Source of the DNA: Brachybacterium sp. YJGR34
Lineage (GTDB): Bacteria > Actinomycetota > Actinomycetes > Actinomycetales > Dermabacteraceae
DNA: 64,000 nucleotides
Assembly: GCF_003347015.1 (NCBI RefSeq)
Contig: NZ_PNFB01000018.1
Coordinates: forward strand, 19,468-83,467
Direction of reading: 5' to 3'
The position numbers and the translations under genes were made by a program. A model generated the notes under the pieces. That model saw only the letters and a list, made by a program, of their open reading frames with translations. It was not told the origin of the DNA and did not search any database. This document shows, in pieces, positions 1 to 8,457 of this stretch; position 1 is the stretch's first letter, and each line of letters opens with the position of its first letter.

Positions 1-2
1 AG

Positions 3-131
3 GCGATCCTCGACGTCATGACCACCTCCCTCGTGCACGGTCTCACCGGGTTCGCCCCGCGGGAGAGGCCACGGATCGCCGGTGTTGTGCTGGGAGCGGA
101 CGGCGATGCCTCCTCCCCCGCGGACGGCTAG
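3..131 (+). CDS. C-terminal fragment of a probable TetR-family regulator (cut by window edge)
   Basis: An open frame enters from the left edge and ends at a TAG at 129-131, giving about 42 residues that include TTSLVHGLTGF and end in a polar tail. The fragment has no diagnostic motif. The reason for the call is context: in mycobacteria a TetR regulator lies directly upstream of the DUF3107 gene and near an RhlE-type helicase, the same order as here. A short GC hairpin (160-166 with 169-175) lies between it and the next gene. The family assignment is therefore inference; the reading frame itself is only moderately sure because it is short. Confidence 0.45.
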   Translation, partial: AILDVMTTSLVHGLTGFAPRERPRIAGVVLGADGDASSPADG

Positions 132-190
132 ACTTCCCGGGTCACAGCAACGAGCATCCCCGCCCCTCGGGGCGGAGGGAAGGACAGGTC

Positions 191-412
191 ATGGAGATCC
201 GCATCGGCATCCAGCACTCCCCCCGCGAGATCGTGATCGAGTCCGAGGAGAAGGCCGCGGCGCTGCTCGAGCGGCTCAGCGCCGCCGTCGCCGACGGCAG
301 CCCCGTCACCCTCGTCGACGACAAGGGCCGCACCGTGCTCGTCCCGGGCGCGAAGCTCGCCTATGCCGAGGTCTCCACGGAGGAGCCCCGGCGGGTCGGC
401 TTCCTCGGCTGA
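191..412 (+). CDS. DUF3107 family small protein
   Basis: This 73-residue protein begins MEIRIGIQHSPREI and matches in length and style the DUF3107 family, small actinobacterial proteins of unknown function (TB9.4/Rv3208A type). The charged sequence suggests a soluble cytoplasmic fold of strands and one helix, with the strand-like segment SPVTLVDDKGRTVLVPG in the middle. The ATG is preceded by a purine-rich ribosome binding region around 175-187. It ends 6 bases before the GTG of the phosphoesterase gene, so the two are probably co-transcribed. Function is not known; the family call rests on recognition of the sequence and on the conserved neighbourhood. Confidence 0.8.
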   Translation: MEIRIGIQHSPREIVIESEEKAAALLERLSAAVADGSPVTLVDDKGRTVLVPGAKLAYAEVSTEEPRRVGFLG

Positions 413-418
413 TCCACC

Positions 419-2125
419 GTGACCTCCTCCGAGGACGCCCCGCGGGCCGACGACGTCCCTGCGGACGGGGCCGACGCGGCGGCCCCGACGGACGAGGGCA
501 CCGCGCCCCGGTGGACGCGCCGTCGGCGGGTGCGGCGCGCCCGCCTGCTCCAGATCACCACCACGACGGTGGTCGCCGTGCTCGGCGCGATCGTGGGGCT
601 GATGCTCGTTCCCGCCACCGAGGTCGAGGTGGGCCCCCTCACCGCGAGCGTGCACGTGCGGCCCGCGGTCGCCTCGGAGACGGTGCTCCTGCTGCCCCCG
701 GTGGGGCAGGTCTCCTTCGACACCCATACCGCTCCCGTGCGCATCGAGGCGCGTGTGCAGGGCGTCGACGTGGAGAAGGCCGAGGCCCTCTTCTACTCGG
801 ACACCGGATTCGCGGAGCTCCAGCAGTCCGCTCCGGAGACGATCACCGCGGCCGCCGCGCGGAACGCCGCCCTCAACGCGCTCTTCGGCGCCGCCGGGGC
901 CTCGCTCGCCGTCGGCCTCACCTTCCGCCGGGTGCGGCGGTCCCTGATCGCCGGCGGCAGCGCCGTGGTCCTGGTCGGCGCCTCCGCGGCCGCCACCGCC
1001 GCGACCTTCTCCCCCGCCTCCCTCACCCAGCCCTCCTTCGAGGGGCTGCTGTCCCAGGCCGCGTACATCGCGGACCTCGGGGAGGCCACGGCCCAGGACT
1101 ACCAGAACTACCGCAGCACCCTCGCCGAGTTCGTGGGGCAGGTCTCGGCGCTGTACATCGCGGCGGACTCGCTGCCCGTGGGCCTGGACCAGGAGAACCT
1201 GATCACCGTCCTGCACGTCTCGGACATCCATGACAACCCGCAGGCCTACGACGTCATCGCCGAGCTCGACACCCAGTTCGCGATCGACGTGGTCGTCGAC
1301 ACCGGCGACATCGTCTCCTGGGGCACCCCGCTCGAGCACGAGCTGCTCACCAGGATCGGCACGCTCGACGTTCCCTACGTGTACGTCGCCGGCAACCACG
1401 ACGGCGCGGGCGCGGCCGCGACGATCGCCGCGCAGCCCAACGCCACCGTGCTCGAGAACGAGGTGACCGAGGTCGCCGGGCTGCGCATCGCCGGCATCGG
1501 CGACCCGCGCTTCGCGGCCGACGACGACTCCGACGCCGGCGGCTGGCGCGAGGGCGACCGGGCCGTGGACGCCGCCGCCTTCCAGCTGGGCGAGACCATC
1601 GAGACCCACGACGGCGACCATCCCGAGGCCCCCGTCGACCTCGCCCTCTTCCACGATCCGACCCAGCCCGAGGGCCTGCTCGGCCGCGTGCCGATGGTGC
1701 TCTCGGGCCATATGCACACGGCTGACGTGCAGATGGACCGCGAGGGCTCGGGCACGGACTGGCTCACCCTGGGCTCCACCGGTGGAGCCCTCGCCTCCGG
1801 CGGGGTGGCCCCGGTGCTGCAGGGCCAGGACCCCCTCGACCTCTCCGCCCGGATGCTCTACTTCGACGCGGACACCCGTCGCCTGGTCGCCTACGACGAC
1901 ATCACCATGGGCGGGCTGGGCCTGGTCTCCGTCTCGATCCAGCGCACCCAGGTGCCCGCGGAGACGCACCCCCTCGAGGTGCCCGAGGGCGCCGAGACCC
2001 CGGAGGAGCCCGTGCCCTCGGAGCAGTCGGTCGAGCCGGGCGAGGGACTGCCGGACGAGGAACGCGTCACCCCCACCGCGCCGAGCAGTCCCCTGCCCGA
2101 GGTCAGCGACGGCGGCGAGGGCTGA
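419..2125 (+). CDS. Membrane-anchored metallophosphoesterase (calcineurin-like)
   Basis: The 568-residue product carries the dinuclear-metal phosphoesterase motifs in order: DIH at about 269-271, GD at 296-297, GNHD at 325-328 and GHMH near 438. These are the ligands expected of an active calcineurin-like enzyme. Ahead of the catalytic domain are hydrophobic segments at about 45-64, 153-169 and 175-197, with the basic stretch RRVRR between the last two. If the N-terminus is inside, the catalytic domain would face outward; that topology is inference. The C-terminal 60 residues are acidic and proline-rich. The start is GTG at 419. The substrate cannot be told from sequence. It sits between DUF3107 and the helicase, probably in one operon with DUF3107. 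Confidence 0.85.
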   Translation: MTSSEDAPRADDVPADGADAAAPTDEGTAPRWTRRRRVRRARLLQITTTTVVAVLGAIVGLMLVPATEVEVGPLTASVHVRPAVASETVLLLPPVGQVSFDTHTAPVRIEARVQGVDVEKAEALFYSDTGFAELQQSAPETITAAAARNAALNALFGAAGASLAVGLTFRRVRRSLIAGGSAVVLVGASAAATAATFSPASLTQPSFEGLLSQAAYIADLGEATAQDYQNYRSTLAEFVGQVSALYIAADSLPVGLDQENLITVLHVSDIHDNPQAYDVIAELDTQFAIDVVVDTGDIVSWGTPLEHELLTRIGTLDVPYVYVAGNHDGAGAAATIAAQPNATVLENEVTEVAGLRIAGIGDPRFAADDDSDAGGWREGDRAVDAAAFQLGETIETHDGDHPEAPVDLALFHDPTQPEGLLGRVPMVLSGHMHTADVQMDREGSGTDWLTLGSTGGALASGGVAPVLQGQDPLDLSARMLYFDADTRRLVAYDDITMGGLGLVSVSIQRTQVPAETHPLEVPEGAETPEEPVPSEQSVEPGEGLPDEERVTPTAPSSPLPEVSDGGEG

Positions 2126-2152
2126 TCCCGGCCCCTCGGCGGCCCGGGGGGC

Positions 2153-2158
2153 TACGAT
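2153..2158 (+). promoter_or_regulatory. Candidate -10 element for the helicase gene
   Basis: TACGAT lies 33 bases before the GTG start of the DEAD-box helicase and fits the TANNNT pattern of actinobacterial vegetative promoters. No good -35 hexamer is visible in the GC-rich sequence before it. The position is sensible because a 66-base gap separates the helicase from the phosphoesterase. Confidence 0.3.
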
Positions 2159-2191
2159 GGCAGGGCACATCCATGACCAGAGAGTTGAACG

Positions 2192-3946
2192 GTGCCTGAA
2201 ACCATCCCGCACACCGATGAGGCCGTGTCGGCCTCCCCCGCCGTCGAGCAGAGCTCCGGCACTCCTGCACAGACCCAGACCTTCGCGGACTTCGACGTCC
2301 GTCCCGACATCGTCGAGGCGCTCGCCGCGAAGGGCATCACCACGCCCTTCCCGATCCAGTCGATGACCCTCCCGGTCGCACTGCGCGGCCGCGACATCAT
2401 CGGCCAGGCCAAGACCGGCACGGGCAAGACCCTCGGCTTCGGCATCCCGCTGCTGCAGAACTCCGTCGCCCCGGGCGAGCCCAATCCCGACGACCGGCCG
2501 ATCGGGAAGCCGCAGGCCCTCGTGGTGCTGCCCACCCGCGAGCTCGCCGTCCAGGTCGCCCACGATCTCGAGACGGCCTCGGCGAAGCGACCGATCCGCG
2601 TCCTGACCGTCTACGGCGGCCGCGCCTACGAGCCGCAGATCGAGGCGCTCGAGAAGGGCGTCGAGGTCGTCGTCGGCACCCCCGGCCGTCTCATCGACCT
2701 GATGCGCCAGAAGTACCTGGACCTGTCCCAGGTGCGCACCGCGGTGCTCGACGAGGCCGACGAGATGCTGGACCTGGGCTTCCTCGAGGACATCGAGAAG
2801 CTGCTCCAGGCCGTCCCCGGCAACCGCCAGACGATGCTGTTCTCCGCGACGATGCCGGGCCCGATCATGGCCCTGGCCCGTCGCTTCATGAAGCAGCCCA
2901 CGCACATCCGAGCCCATGACCCGGGCGACGGCGCCCGCACCAAGGCGGACATCAAGCAGGTCGTCTACCGCGCCCACCAGCTCGACAAGATCGAGGTCAT
3001 GGCCCGCATCCTGCAGGCCCGCGGCCGCGGCCTGTCGATCATCTTCATGCGCACCAAGCGCCAGGCCGACCGGGTCGCCGGCGACCTCGCCGATCGCGGC
3101 TTCGCGGCCGCCCCGCTGCACGGCGACCTCGGCCAGGGCGCCCGCGAGCAGGCGCTGCGCGCCTTCCGCAACGGCAAGATCGACGTGCTGGTCGCGACCG
3201 ACGTCGCCGCCCGCGGCATCGACGTCACCGACGTCACCCATGTCGTGAACTGGAACTGCCCCGACGACGACAAGACCTACCTCCACCGCACCGGCCGCAC
3301 CGGCCGCGCGGGCAAGAAGGGCACCGCGGTGACCTTCGTGGACTGGGAGGACGTGGCGCGCTGGGGGCTCATCGCCCGGCAGCTGGGCCTGGAGACCGCC
3401 GAGGCGACCGAGACCTACTCCACCTCGGACCACCTGTTCACCGATCTCGACATCCCGACCGACGCCAAGGGGACCCTGCCCCGGGACCGTCGCACCCGGG
3501 AGGGGCTCGAGGCCGAGGAGCTCGAGGACCTCGGCGGTCCCGACCGCTCGGCGCGCGGAGGGCGCGACGGCGGGCGCGAGCGCTCCCGGGGCGGCCGGGA
3601 CGGCGGGAGCCGGGGCGGCCGCGACAGCGGCGGTCGCGGCGGCCGGTCCGGAGGGCGCGGCGGCGAGAGCCGCTCCGTCGAGCGGGACCGTGCGGAGAGC
3701 AGCGGCGAGAGCACGGGCGACCGTCCCCGCCGCAGCCGGTCCCGCACCCGCACCCGCCGGGTGGCCGGCGAGGCGAGCCCGACCGCACAGGACACCGCGA
3801 GCGGCCCTCAGGGCGGCGAGTCCCGCCCGCCGGCGGACACGCCGGCCGACGCCTCGGGCGATCGGCCCCGTCGTCGGCGGTCCCGCGGCGGCCGCGGCCG
3901 CTCCGGCGGCGGCGAGGGCTCCGCGCCGTCCGCACCGCAGGACTGA
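2192..3946 (+). CDS. DEAD-box ATP-dependent RNA helicase (RhlE/DeaD type)
   Basis: The 584-residue protein has all core helicase motifs: a Q motif in FADFDVRPDIVEAL...PFPIQ (about 31-56), Walker A AKTGTGKT at 73-80, PTREL at 114-118, DEAD at 187-190, SAT at 218-220, and HRTGRTGRAGKKG late in the second RecA domain. It should unwind short RNA duplexes in ribosome assembly or mRNA turnover. The last ~130 residues are a low-complexity Arg/Gly/Ser tail with repeated RGG-like units, usual in RNA-binding helicases. The start is GTG at 2192. It is the last + strand gene before a strong hairpin and a convergent gene. Which subfamily (RhlE, DeaD, CshA) applies is not certain. Confidence 0.95.
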   Translation: MPETIPHTDEAVSASPAVEQSSGTPAQTQTFADFDVRPDIVEALAAKGITTPFPIQSMTLPVALRGRDIIGQAKTGTGKTLGFGIPLLQNSVAPGEPNPDDRPIGKPQALVVLPTRELAVQVAHDLETASAKRPIRVLTVYGGRAYEPQIEALEKGVEVVVGTPGRLIDLMRQKYLDLSQVRTAVLDEADEMLDLGFLEDIEKLLQAVPGNRQTMLFSATMPGPIMALARRFMKQPTHIRAHDPGDGARTKADIKQVVYRAHQLDKIEVMARILQARGRGLSIIFMRTKRQADRVAGDLADRGFAAAPLHGDLGQGAREQALRAFRNGKIDVLVATDVAARGIDVTDVTHVVNWNCPDDDKTYLHRTGRTGRAGKKGTAVTFVDWEDVARWGLIARQLGLETAEATETYSTSDHLFTDLDIPTDAKGTLPRDRRTREGLEAEELEDLGGPDRSARGGRDGGRERSRGGRDGGSRGGRDSGGRGGRSGGRGGESRSVERDRAESSGESTGDRPRRSRSRTRTRRVAGEASPTAQDTASGPQGGESRPPADTPADASGDRPRRRRSRGGRGRSGGGEGSAPSAPQD

Positions 3947-3973
3947 CCCGGTCGGGAGCCCGCGTCCCCGCAT

Positions 3974-4026
3974 CGAGTGCGGTCCCGTACCAGATCCGAA
4001 CCGGATCCGGAACGGGACCGCACTCG
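3974..4026. terminator. Long hairpin between convergent genes (bidirectional terminator)
   Basis: A perfect 15-base stem (3974-3988 with 4012-4026) encloses a 23-base loop that itself contains a GGATCC-centred palindrome. It lies between the ends of the helicase gene and of the PHP gene, which point at each other. No T-run follows on either side, as is common for terminators in GC-rich actinobacteria. Confidence 0.75.
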
Positions 4027-4069
4027 TCGTCGTGGAGGGGTCGGCGAGCGCGGGAGCGCCCGCCCGGGC

Positions 4070-4954
4070 TCAGGGGCGCAGGATCTCCGTGCCGCTCGTG
4101 GCGCGCTCGCTGATCTGCGCGAGCACCGAGGCCGCGGTGAGCTCCTCCCCCAGCGCATTCGGCTTCCCGGTGCCGTGGTGGTCGCTCCCCCCGGTCATCA
4201 GCAGATCGTGGGTGCGCGCGAACCGGCGCAGCCGCTCCCGCTCCGCGCCGTCGTGCTCGCGGTGGTCGACCTCGATGCCGTCCAGGCCCGCCGCGACCAT
4301 CTCCTCGAGCAGGTCCAGCGGCAGATCGGAGTCGCGGGTCACGGACCCCGGATGCGCGAGCACGGACACCCCGCCGGCCGCGCGGATCGCGGCGACGGTC
4401 GCCGCGGGCGAGGGAGCGTAGTAGGGGACGTAGTAGGGACCGGACGGGCTGAGGATCTCCCGGAACGCCTCGGAGCGGTCCGCGATCGCGCCGCGCGCGA
4501 CGAGGGCATCGGCGATGTGCGGCCGGCCGATCACGGTCTGCTCCCCGGCGACCTGTCCGGTCACGTCCTCCCAGGTGATCGGGTGGTCGCGAGCGATCAG
4601 CTCCACCATCCGCCGGGCGCGGTCCGCGCGGGAGGCACGGGCCCGGGCCATCTCCTCGGCCAGCTCGCTGCGCTCCGAGGAGTCCGGGAGCAGCGCGAGC
4701 ACGTGCACGCTCAGCGTCCCCGACTCGCTGGAGACCTCGATGCCGGGCACCGCGGCCACCCCGCTCGCGGCGACCGCCGCGGGCAGCTCCGCCCAGCCGG
4801 AGACGGTGTCGTGGTCGGTCAGGGCGAGCACGTCCAGCCCCGCCCTCGAGGCATCGTCGAACAGCGTCCCCACGGTGCTCGTGCCGTCGGAGCACGAGCT
4901 GTGCGCGTGCAGATCGATGCGCATGGCCGCGCCGGCGTCGGACCTCTCACTCAT
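4070..4954 (-). CDS. PHP-domain metal-dependent phosphoesterase
   Basis: The 294-residue product starts with the PHP signature DLHAHSSCSDG, followed by LTDHDTVSGW, then EVSSE, a later HPGS and a final GGSDHHG; these His/Asp/Glu residues form the three-metal site of PHP enzymes. Homologous stand-alone proteins (YciV/TrpH-like) hydrolyse 3',5'-nucleotide bisphosphates or 5'-3' short RNA ends. That activity is known from the family and was not shown here. The frame stays open further upstream, but an earlier start would run over the divergent aminopeptidase gene, so ATG at 4954 (MSERSDAG) is chosen; ATG at 4924 is the alternative. It is a single-gene unit. Confidence 0.85.
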   Translation of the reverse strand: MSERSDAGAAMRIDLHAHSSCSDGTSTVGTLFDDASRAGLDVLALTDHDTVSGWAELPAAVAASGVAAVPGIEVSSESGTLSVHVLALLPDSSERSELAEEMARARASRADRARRMVELIARDHPITWEDVTGQVAGEQTVIGRPHIADALVARGAIADRSEAFREILSPSGPYYVPYYAPSPAATVAAIRAAGGVSVLAHPGSVTRDSDLPLDLLEEMVAAGLDGIEVDHREHDGAERERLRRFARTHDLLMTGGSDHHGTGKPNALGEELTAASVLAQISERATSGTEILRP

Positions 4955-4991
4955 CTGCCCAGGGTAGACCGCGACGTGAGAACATCGTGGG

Positions 4992-6524
4992 GTGAGCACC
5001 GAGAACACCGCCAGCACCGACAGCAGCGACCGGATGAAGGACCTCGCCTCCCGCGGGGACTCCCGCTCGCAGCGCCCCAGCAACGAGGCGTTCCGCGAGT
5101 TCATCTCCTCCGGGTGGGACGAGACCGTCCCGGTCGCGGATCCGCTGCCCGCCGCGGAGGTCACCCCCGAGCGTCGCGATGCGCTGGTGCGGCGCCTGCC
5201 GGGGACCCGTCTGGTGCTGCCCGCCGGGGTGCTGAAGGTGCGCTCCAACGACACCGACTACCCCTTCCGCCCGGACACCGCCTTCGCGTACTACTCCGGC
5301 CTGGGCACCGATGAGGAGCCGGACAGCGTGCTGGTCGTCGAGCCGTCGGCCGAGGACCCCACGCTCTCGCGCGCCACCTACTTCTTCCGCCCCCGCGCCG
5401 GCTTCGACAGCAGCGAGTTCTACGCCGATGCGCGCTACGGCGAGATGTGGGTGGGGCGTCGCCCCACCCTCGCCGAGGCCGGCCGGCGCCTGGGCATCGA
5501 GGTGCGCCACATCGACGAGCTGCGCGACCACCTCGCCAAGGACGTCGGCGCCCATCTCTCCCTGTCCGTCATGCCCGCCGTGGACGCCGGCGTGGAGGCG
5601 ATGGTCCAGGAGATCCGCGGCCAGAACGGACTGCCCGACGGCGAGGAGGCCACCGCCGAGTTCGCCGCCCTCAAGGAAGCCGCGAGCGAGCAGCGGCTGG
5701 TCAAGGACGACTACGAGATCACGCAGATGCGCGCCGCGGTGGACGCCACGATCCGCGGCTTCGAGGACGTCATCGCGCAGCTGCCCGCGGCCGTCGGCCA
5801 TCCGCGCGGCGAGCGGGTCATCGAGGGCGCCTTCACCGCCTCCGCACGGGCCGCGGGCAACGGCGTCGGCTACGACACCATCGCCGCCGCCGGGGACCAC
5901 GCCTGCACCCTGCACTGGACCCGCAACGACGGCGCCGTCCGCGAGGACGAGCTGGTGCTCATCGACGCGGGCGTCGAGATCGACTCGCTCTACACCGCGG
6001 ACGTCACCCGCACCCTGCCGGTCTCCGGCACCTTCTCCCCCGTCCAGCGGAAGGTCTACGACGCCGTCCTCGAGGCCGCCGACGCCGCCTTCGCCGTGGC
6101 CCGGCCCGGGCTGCGCTTCCGCGAGCTGCACACCGCGGCGATGGAGGTCCTCGCCGACCGGCTCGAGGAATGGGGCCTGCTGCCCGGCACCGCCGCCCAG
6201 TCGCTCTCCGCCGAGGGCCAGTGGCACCGGCGCTGGATGCCCCACGGCACCAGCCATCACCTGGGGATGGACGTCCACGACTGCGCGCAGGCGCGGCGTG
6301 AGATGTACCTGGACGCGGAGCTCGAGCCCGGCATGGTCTTCACCATCGAGCCCGGCCTCTACTTCAAGGAGAACGACCTGCTGGTGCCCGAGGAGCTGCG
6401 CGGCATCGGGGTGCGGATCGAGGACGACGTGCTGGTCACGGCCGACGGGGTGGAGAACCTCTCGGCCGCCGCGCCGCGCACCGCCGCCGAGGTCGAGCGC
6501 TGGATCGCGGGACTGCGGCGGTGA
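4992..6524 (+). CDS. pepP: Xaa-Pro aminopeptidase (aminopeptidase P, M24B)
   Basis: This 510-residue enzyme removes the N-terminal residue from peptides with proline in second place. The N-terminal AMP_N domain includes YPFRPDTAFAYYSG at about 91-104. The C-terminal pita-bread domain shows the metal ligands in order: DAGVEIDSLY and TADVTRT (two Asp), HGTSHHLGMDVHD (His), TIEPGLY (Glu) and GVRIEDDVLVT (Glu). All five ligands are present, so a dinuclear Mn enzyme is expected. The start is GTG at 4992, divergent from the PHP gene by 37 bases. The stop overlaps the GTG of the next gene, which suggests coupling to the MgtE-N/CBS protein and the two genes after it. Confidence 0.95.
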   Translation: MSTENTASTDSSDRMKDLASRGDSRSQRPSNEAFREFISSGWDETVPVADPLPAAEVTPERRDALVRRLPGTRLVLPAGVLKVRSNDTDYPFRPDTAFAYYSGLGTDEEPDSVLVVEPSAEDPTLSRATYFFRPRAGFDSSEFYADARYGEMWVGRRPTLAEAGRRLGIEVRHIDELRDHLAKDVGAHLSLSVMPAVDAGVEAMVQEIRGQNGLPDGEEATAEFAALKEAASEQRLVKDDYEITQMRAAVDATIRGFEDVIAQLPAAVGHPRGERVIEGAFTASARAAGNGVGYDTIAAAGDHACTLHWTRNDGAVREDELVLIDAGVEIDSLYTADVTRTLPVSGTFSPVQRKVYDAVLEAADAAFAVARPGLRFRELHTAAMEVLADRLEEWGLLPGTAAQSLSAEGQWHRRWMPHGTSHHLGMDVHDCAQARREMYLDAELEPGMVFTIEPGLYFKENDLLVPEELRGIGVRIEDDVLVTADGVENLSAAAPRTAAEVERWIAGLRR

Positions 6525-7849
6525 GCAGCACCTCGCAGCCCCGCTTCTACGCGGCGCGGCTCGCCGGCACCAGCGTCTTCGATCCGATCGGGGACGCGGT
6601 GGCGACGGTCCGCGACGTGGTGGTGGTGCCGCAGAGCCGCGCCGGGGCCCGCGCGGTGGGCTTCGTCGTGGAGGTGGCCGGCAAGCGCCGCGTGTTCCTG
6701 CCCGCCACCCGGGTCACCTCGATCTCCCCGGGCCAGGTGATCTCCACCGGGGTGCTGAACGTGCGGCGCTTCGAGAAGCGCACCGGCGAGCTGCTCGTGA
6801 TCGGCGATCTCCTGGACCGCGTGGTGACCTTCCTGGACGGCCGCGGCGAGGCGACGGTGCTGGACATCGCGCTGGACCAGAACCGGCACCGCGACTGGGA
6901 GGTCTCCCGCCTGCACCTGCGCCGGCACCGGCGCGGCGGCTCGCTGAGCAGGCTGGTCAGCCGCGGGGAGACCCTCACCGTCGAGGTCGGCGAGGTCAGC
7001 GGGCTGTACGGCTCCCAGGCCGAGCAGTCCGCCCATCTGCTGGCCGCCTCCTACCAGGACCTCAACCCCGCCGACCTCGCCGAGGTGATCCAGGAGCTCG
7101 AGCCCAAGCGTCGCATCGAGATGGCCGGCGAGCTGTCCGACGAGCGCCTCGCGGACGTCCTCGAGGAGCTGCCCGAGGACACCCGGGTCGAGGTGATGAC
7201 CGGGCTGGACGCCACCCGCGCCGCGGACGTGCTCGACGAGATGGATCCCGACGACGCCGCGGACCTGGTCCAGGAGCTGCCGGAGGCGGTCGCCACGCAC
7301 CTGCTGAGCCTCATGGAGCCCGAGGAGGCGGAGGACGTCCGCCGCCTCATGGCCTACGACGAGTACGCCGCCGGCGGCATGATGACCACGGAGCCGCTGA
7401 TCGTCTCCCCCGAGACCTCGGTCGCGCACTGCCTGGCGATGATCAGCCGCGAGGTGGTCCATGCCGCGCTCGCCTCCACGGTGCACGTGTGCCGCTCGCC
7501 GCTGGAGACCCCGACGGGCAGGCTGCTGGGCATCGTCCACTTCCAGCAGCTGCTGCGCGAGCGCCCGGACCGTGCCGTCGGCGACCTGCTCGACCAGGAC
7601 CGGGTGGCCGTCGGTCCCACCGCGCCCCTGTCCGCGGTGACGCGCGAGATGGCGACCTACAACCTCGTCTCGATCCCCGTCATCGACGACGACGGCCGCC
7701 TGCTGGGCGCCATCACCGTCGACGACGTGCTGGACCACGTGCTGCCCGAGGACTGGCGCGAGCAGGACGAACCGGCCCCCACCACGGGCCAGATCGATCT
7801 CTCGGAGATCGCCCGGGCCACCGCCCGCGAGGACGCGAGGGAGGACTGA
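6521..7849 (+). CDS. Soluble MgtE N-terminal/CBS-domain protein
   Basis: The 442-residue protein begins with a strand-rich PRC-barrel-like region (about 1-150), followed by a helical MgtE_N superhelix with repeats such as DLAEVIQELEP, LADVLEELPED, DVLDEMDPDDAAD and VQELPEAVA (about 180-275), then two CBS domains (about 285-410). In real MgtE magnesium channels a five-helix membrane domain follows; it is missing here and the protein ends in a charged tail. It is therefore probably a cytosolic nucleotide- or Mg-sensing regulator rather than a channel. The same gene, followed by a DUF1003 protein and mrp, is known in mycobacteria (Rv1232c block). GTG start overlaps the pepP stop by four bases. 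Confidence 0.85.
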   Translation: MSSTSQPRFYAARLAGTSVFDPIGDAVATVRDVVVVPQSRAGARAVGFVVEVAGKRRVFLPATRVTSISPGQVISTGVLNVRRFEKRTGELLVIGDLLDRVVTFLDGRGEATVLDIALDQNRHRDWEVSRLHLRRHRRGGSLSRLVSRGETLTVEVGEVSGLYGSQAEQSAHLLAASYQDLNPADLAEVIQELEPKRRIEMAGELSDERLADVLEELPEDTRVEVMTGLDATRAADVLDEMDPDDAADLVQELPEAVATHLLSLMEPEEAEDVRRLMAYDEYAAGGMMTTEPLIVSPETSVAHCLAMISREVVHAALASTVHVCRSPLETPTGRLLGIVHFQQLLRERPDRAVGDLLDQDRVAVGPTAPLSAVTREMATYNLVSIPVIDDDGRLLGAITVDDVLDHVLPEDWREQDEPAPTTGQIDLSEIARATAREDARED

Positions 7850-7851
7850 GG

Positions 7852-8457
7852 ATGGCCGAGCACGTCCCCGCCCCGCTCGACGACCCCTCGCCCCGGAGGG
7901 CCCGGCTGCGCAACCCCTTCGCCGGTGACGCCTTCGGCCGCGCCGCCGAGGGCTTCGCCCGGATGATGGGCACCCCGGCGTTCCTCGTCGGCATGACGCT
8001 GTTCTGCGCCGTCTGGCTGACCTGGAACTCGCTCGCCCCCGAGTCCGCCCAGTTCGATCCGCGGGCGCTGAACTTCACCCTGCTGACGCTGATCCTCTCG
8101 CTGCAGGCCTCCTACGCCGCGCCCCTGCTGCTGCTCGCGCAGAACCGCCAGGACGACCGCGACCGCGTGCAGGCCGAGCAGGATCGCCAGTCCAACGAGC
8201 GCAATCACGCCACCACCGACTTCATCACGCGGGAGATCGCCTCCCTGCGCCTGGCCCTGGGCGACGTCGCGACCCGCGACTTCGTCCGCGGCGAGATCCG
8301 CGATCTGCTCGAGGAGCTCGAGGATCACCCCGCCGCACCACCCGCCCCGGATGCCGACACGCTGCGCCGGATCCTCCGTGAGGAGGTCGAGGCCGCCCTC
8401 GCGGCCCGTGAGCGCACCGGCGACCCCACCCCATCGAAGGAGCAGGACTCCCCGTGA
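7852..8457 (+). CDS. DUF1003 membrane protein
   Basis: The 201-residue protein has two transmembrane helices (about 43-60 and 74-96) around the sequence TLILSLQASYAAPLLLLAQNRQ, which is the hallmark of the DUF1003 family, then a long charged, probably coiled C-terminal region (about 100-150) and a disordered tail. It starts at ATG 7852, two bases after the preceding stop, and its stop overlaps the GTG of mrp. The family has no settled function. Its conserved place between a CBS/MgtE_N protein and mrp in actinobacteria hints at a shared role at the membrane, but nothing in the sequence identifies it. Confidence 0.88.
   Translation: MAEHVPAPLDDPSPRRARLRNPFAGDAFGRAAEGFARMMGTPAFLVGMTLFCAVWLTWNSLAPESAQFDPRALNFTLLTLILSLQASYAAPLLLLAQNRQDDRDRVQAEQDRQSNERNHATTDFITREIASLRLALGDVATRDFVRGEIRDLLEELEDHPAAPPAPDADTLRRILREEVEAALAARERTGDPTPSKEQDSP

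Noticed and set aside
3540..3940. Repeated GGCCGGGACGGC-like units that resemble a repeat array
   Set aside because: They are the coding sequence of the RGG-type low-complexity tail of the helicase, not a CRISPR or satellite.
128..3973. Open frame of 1281 codons on the minus strand
   Set aside because: Antisense to DUF3107, the phosphoesterase and the helicase, all of which have clear motifs; shadow frame.
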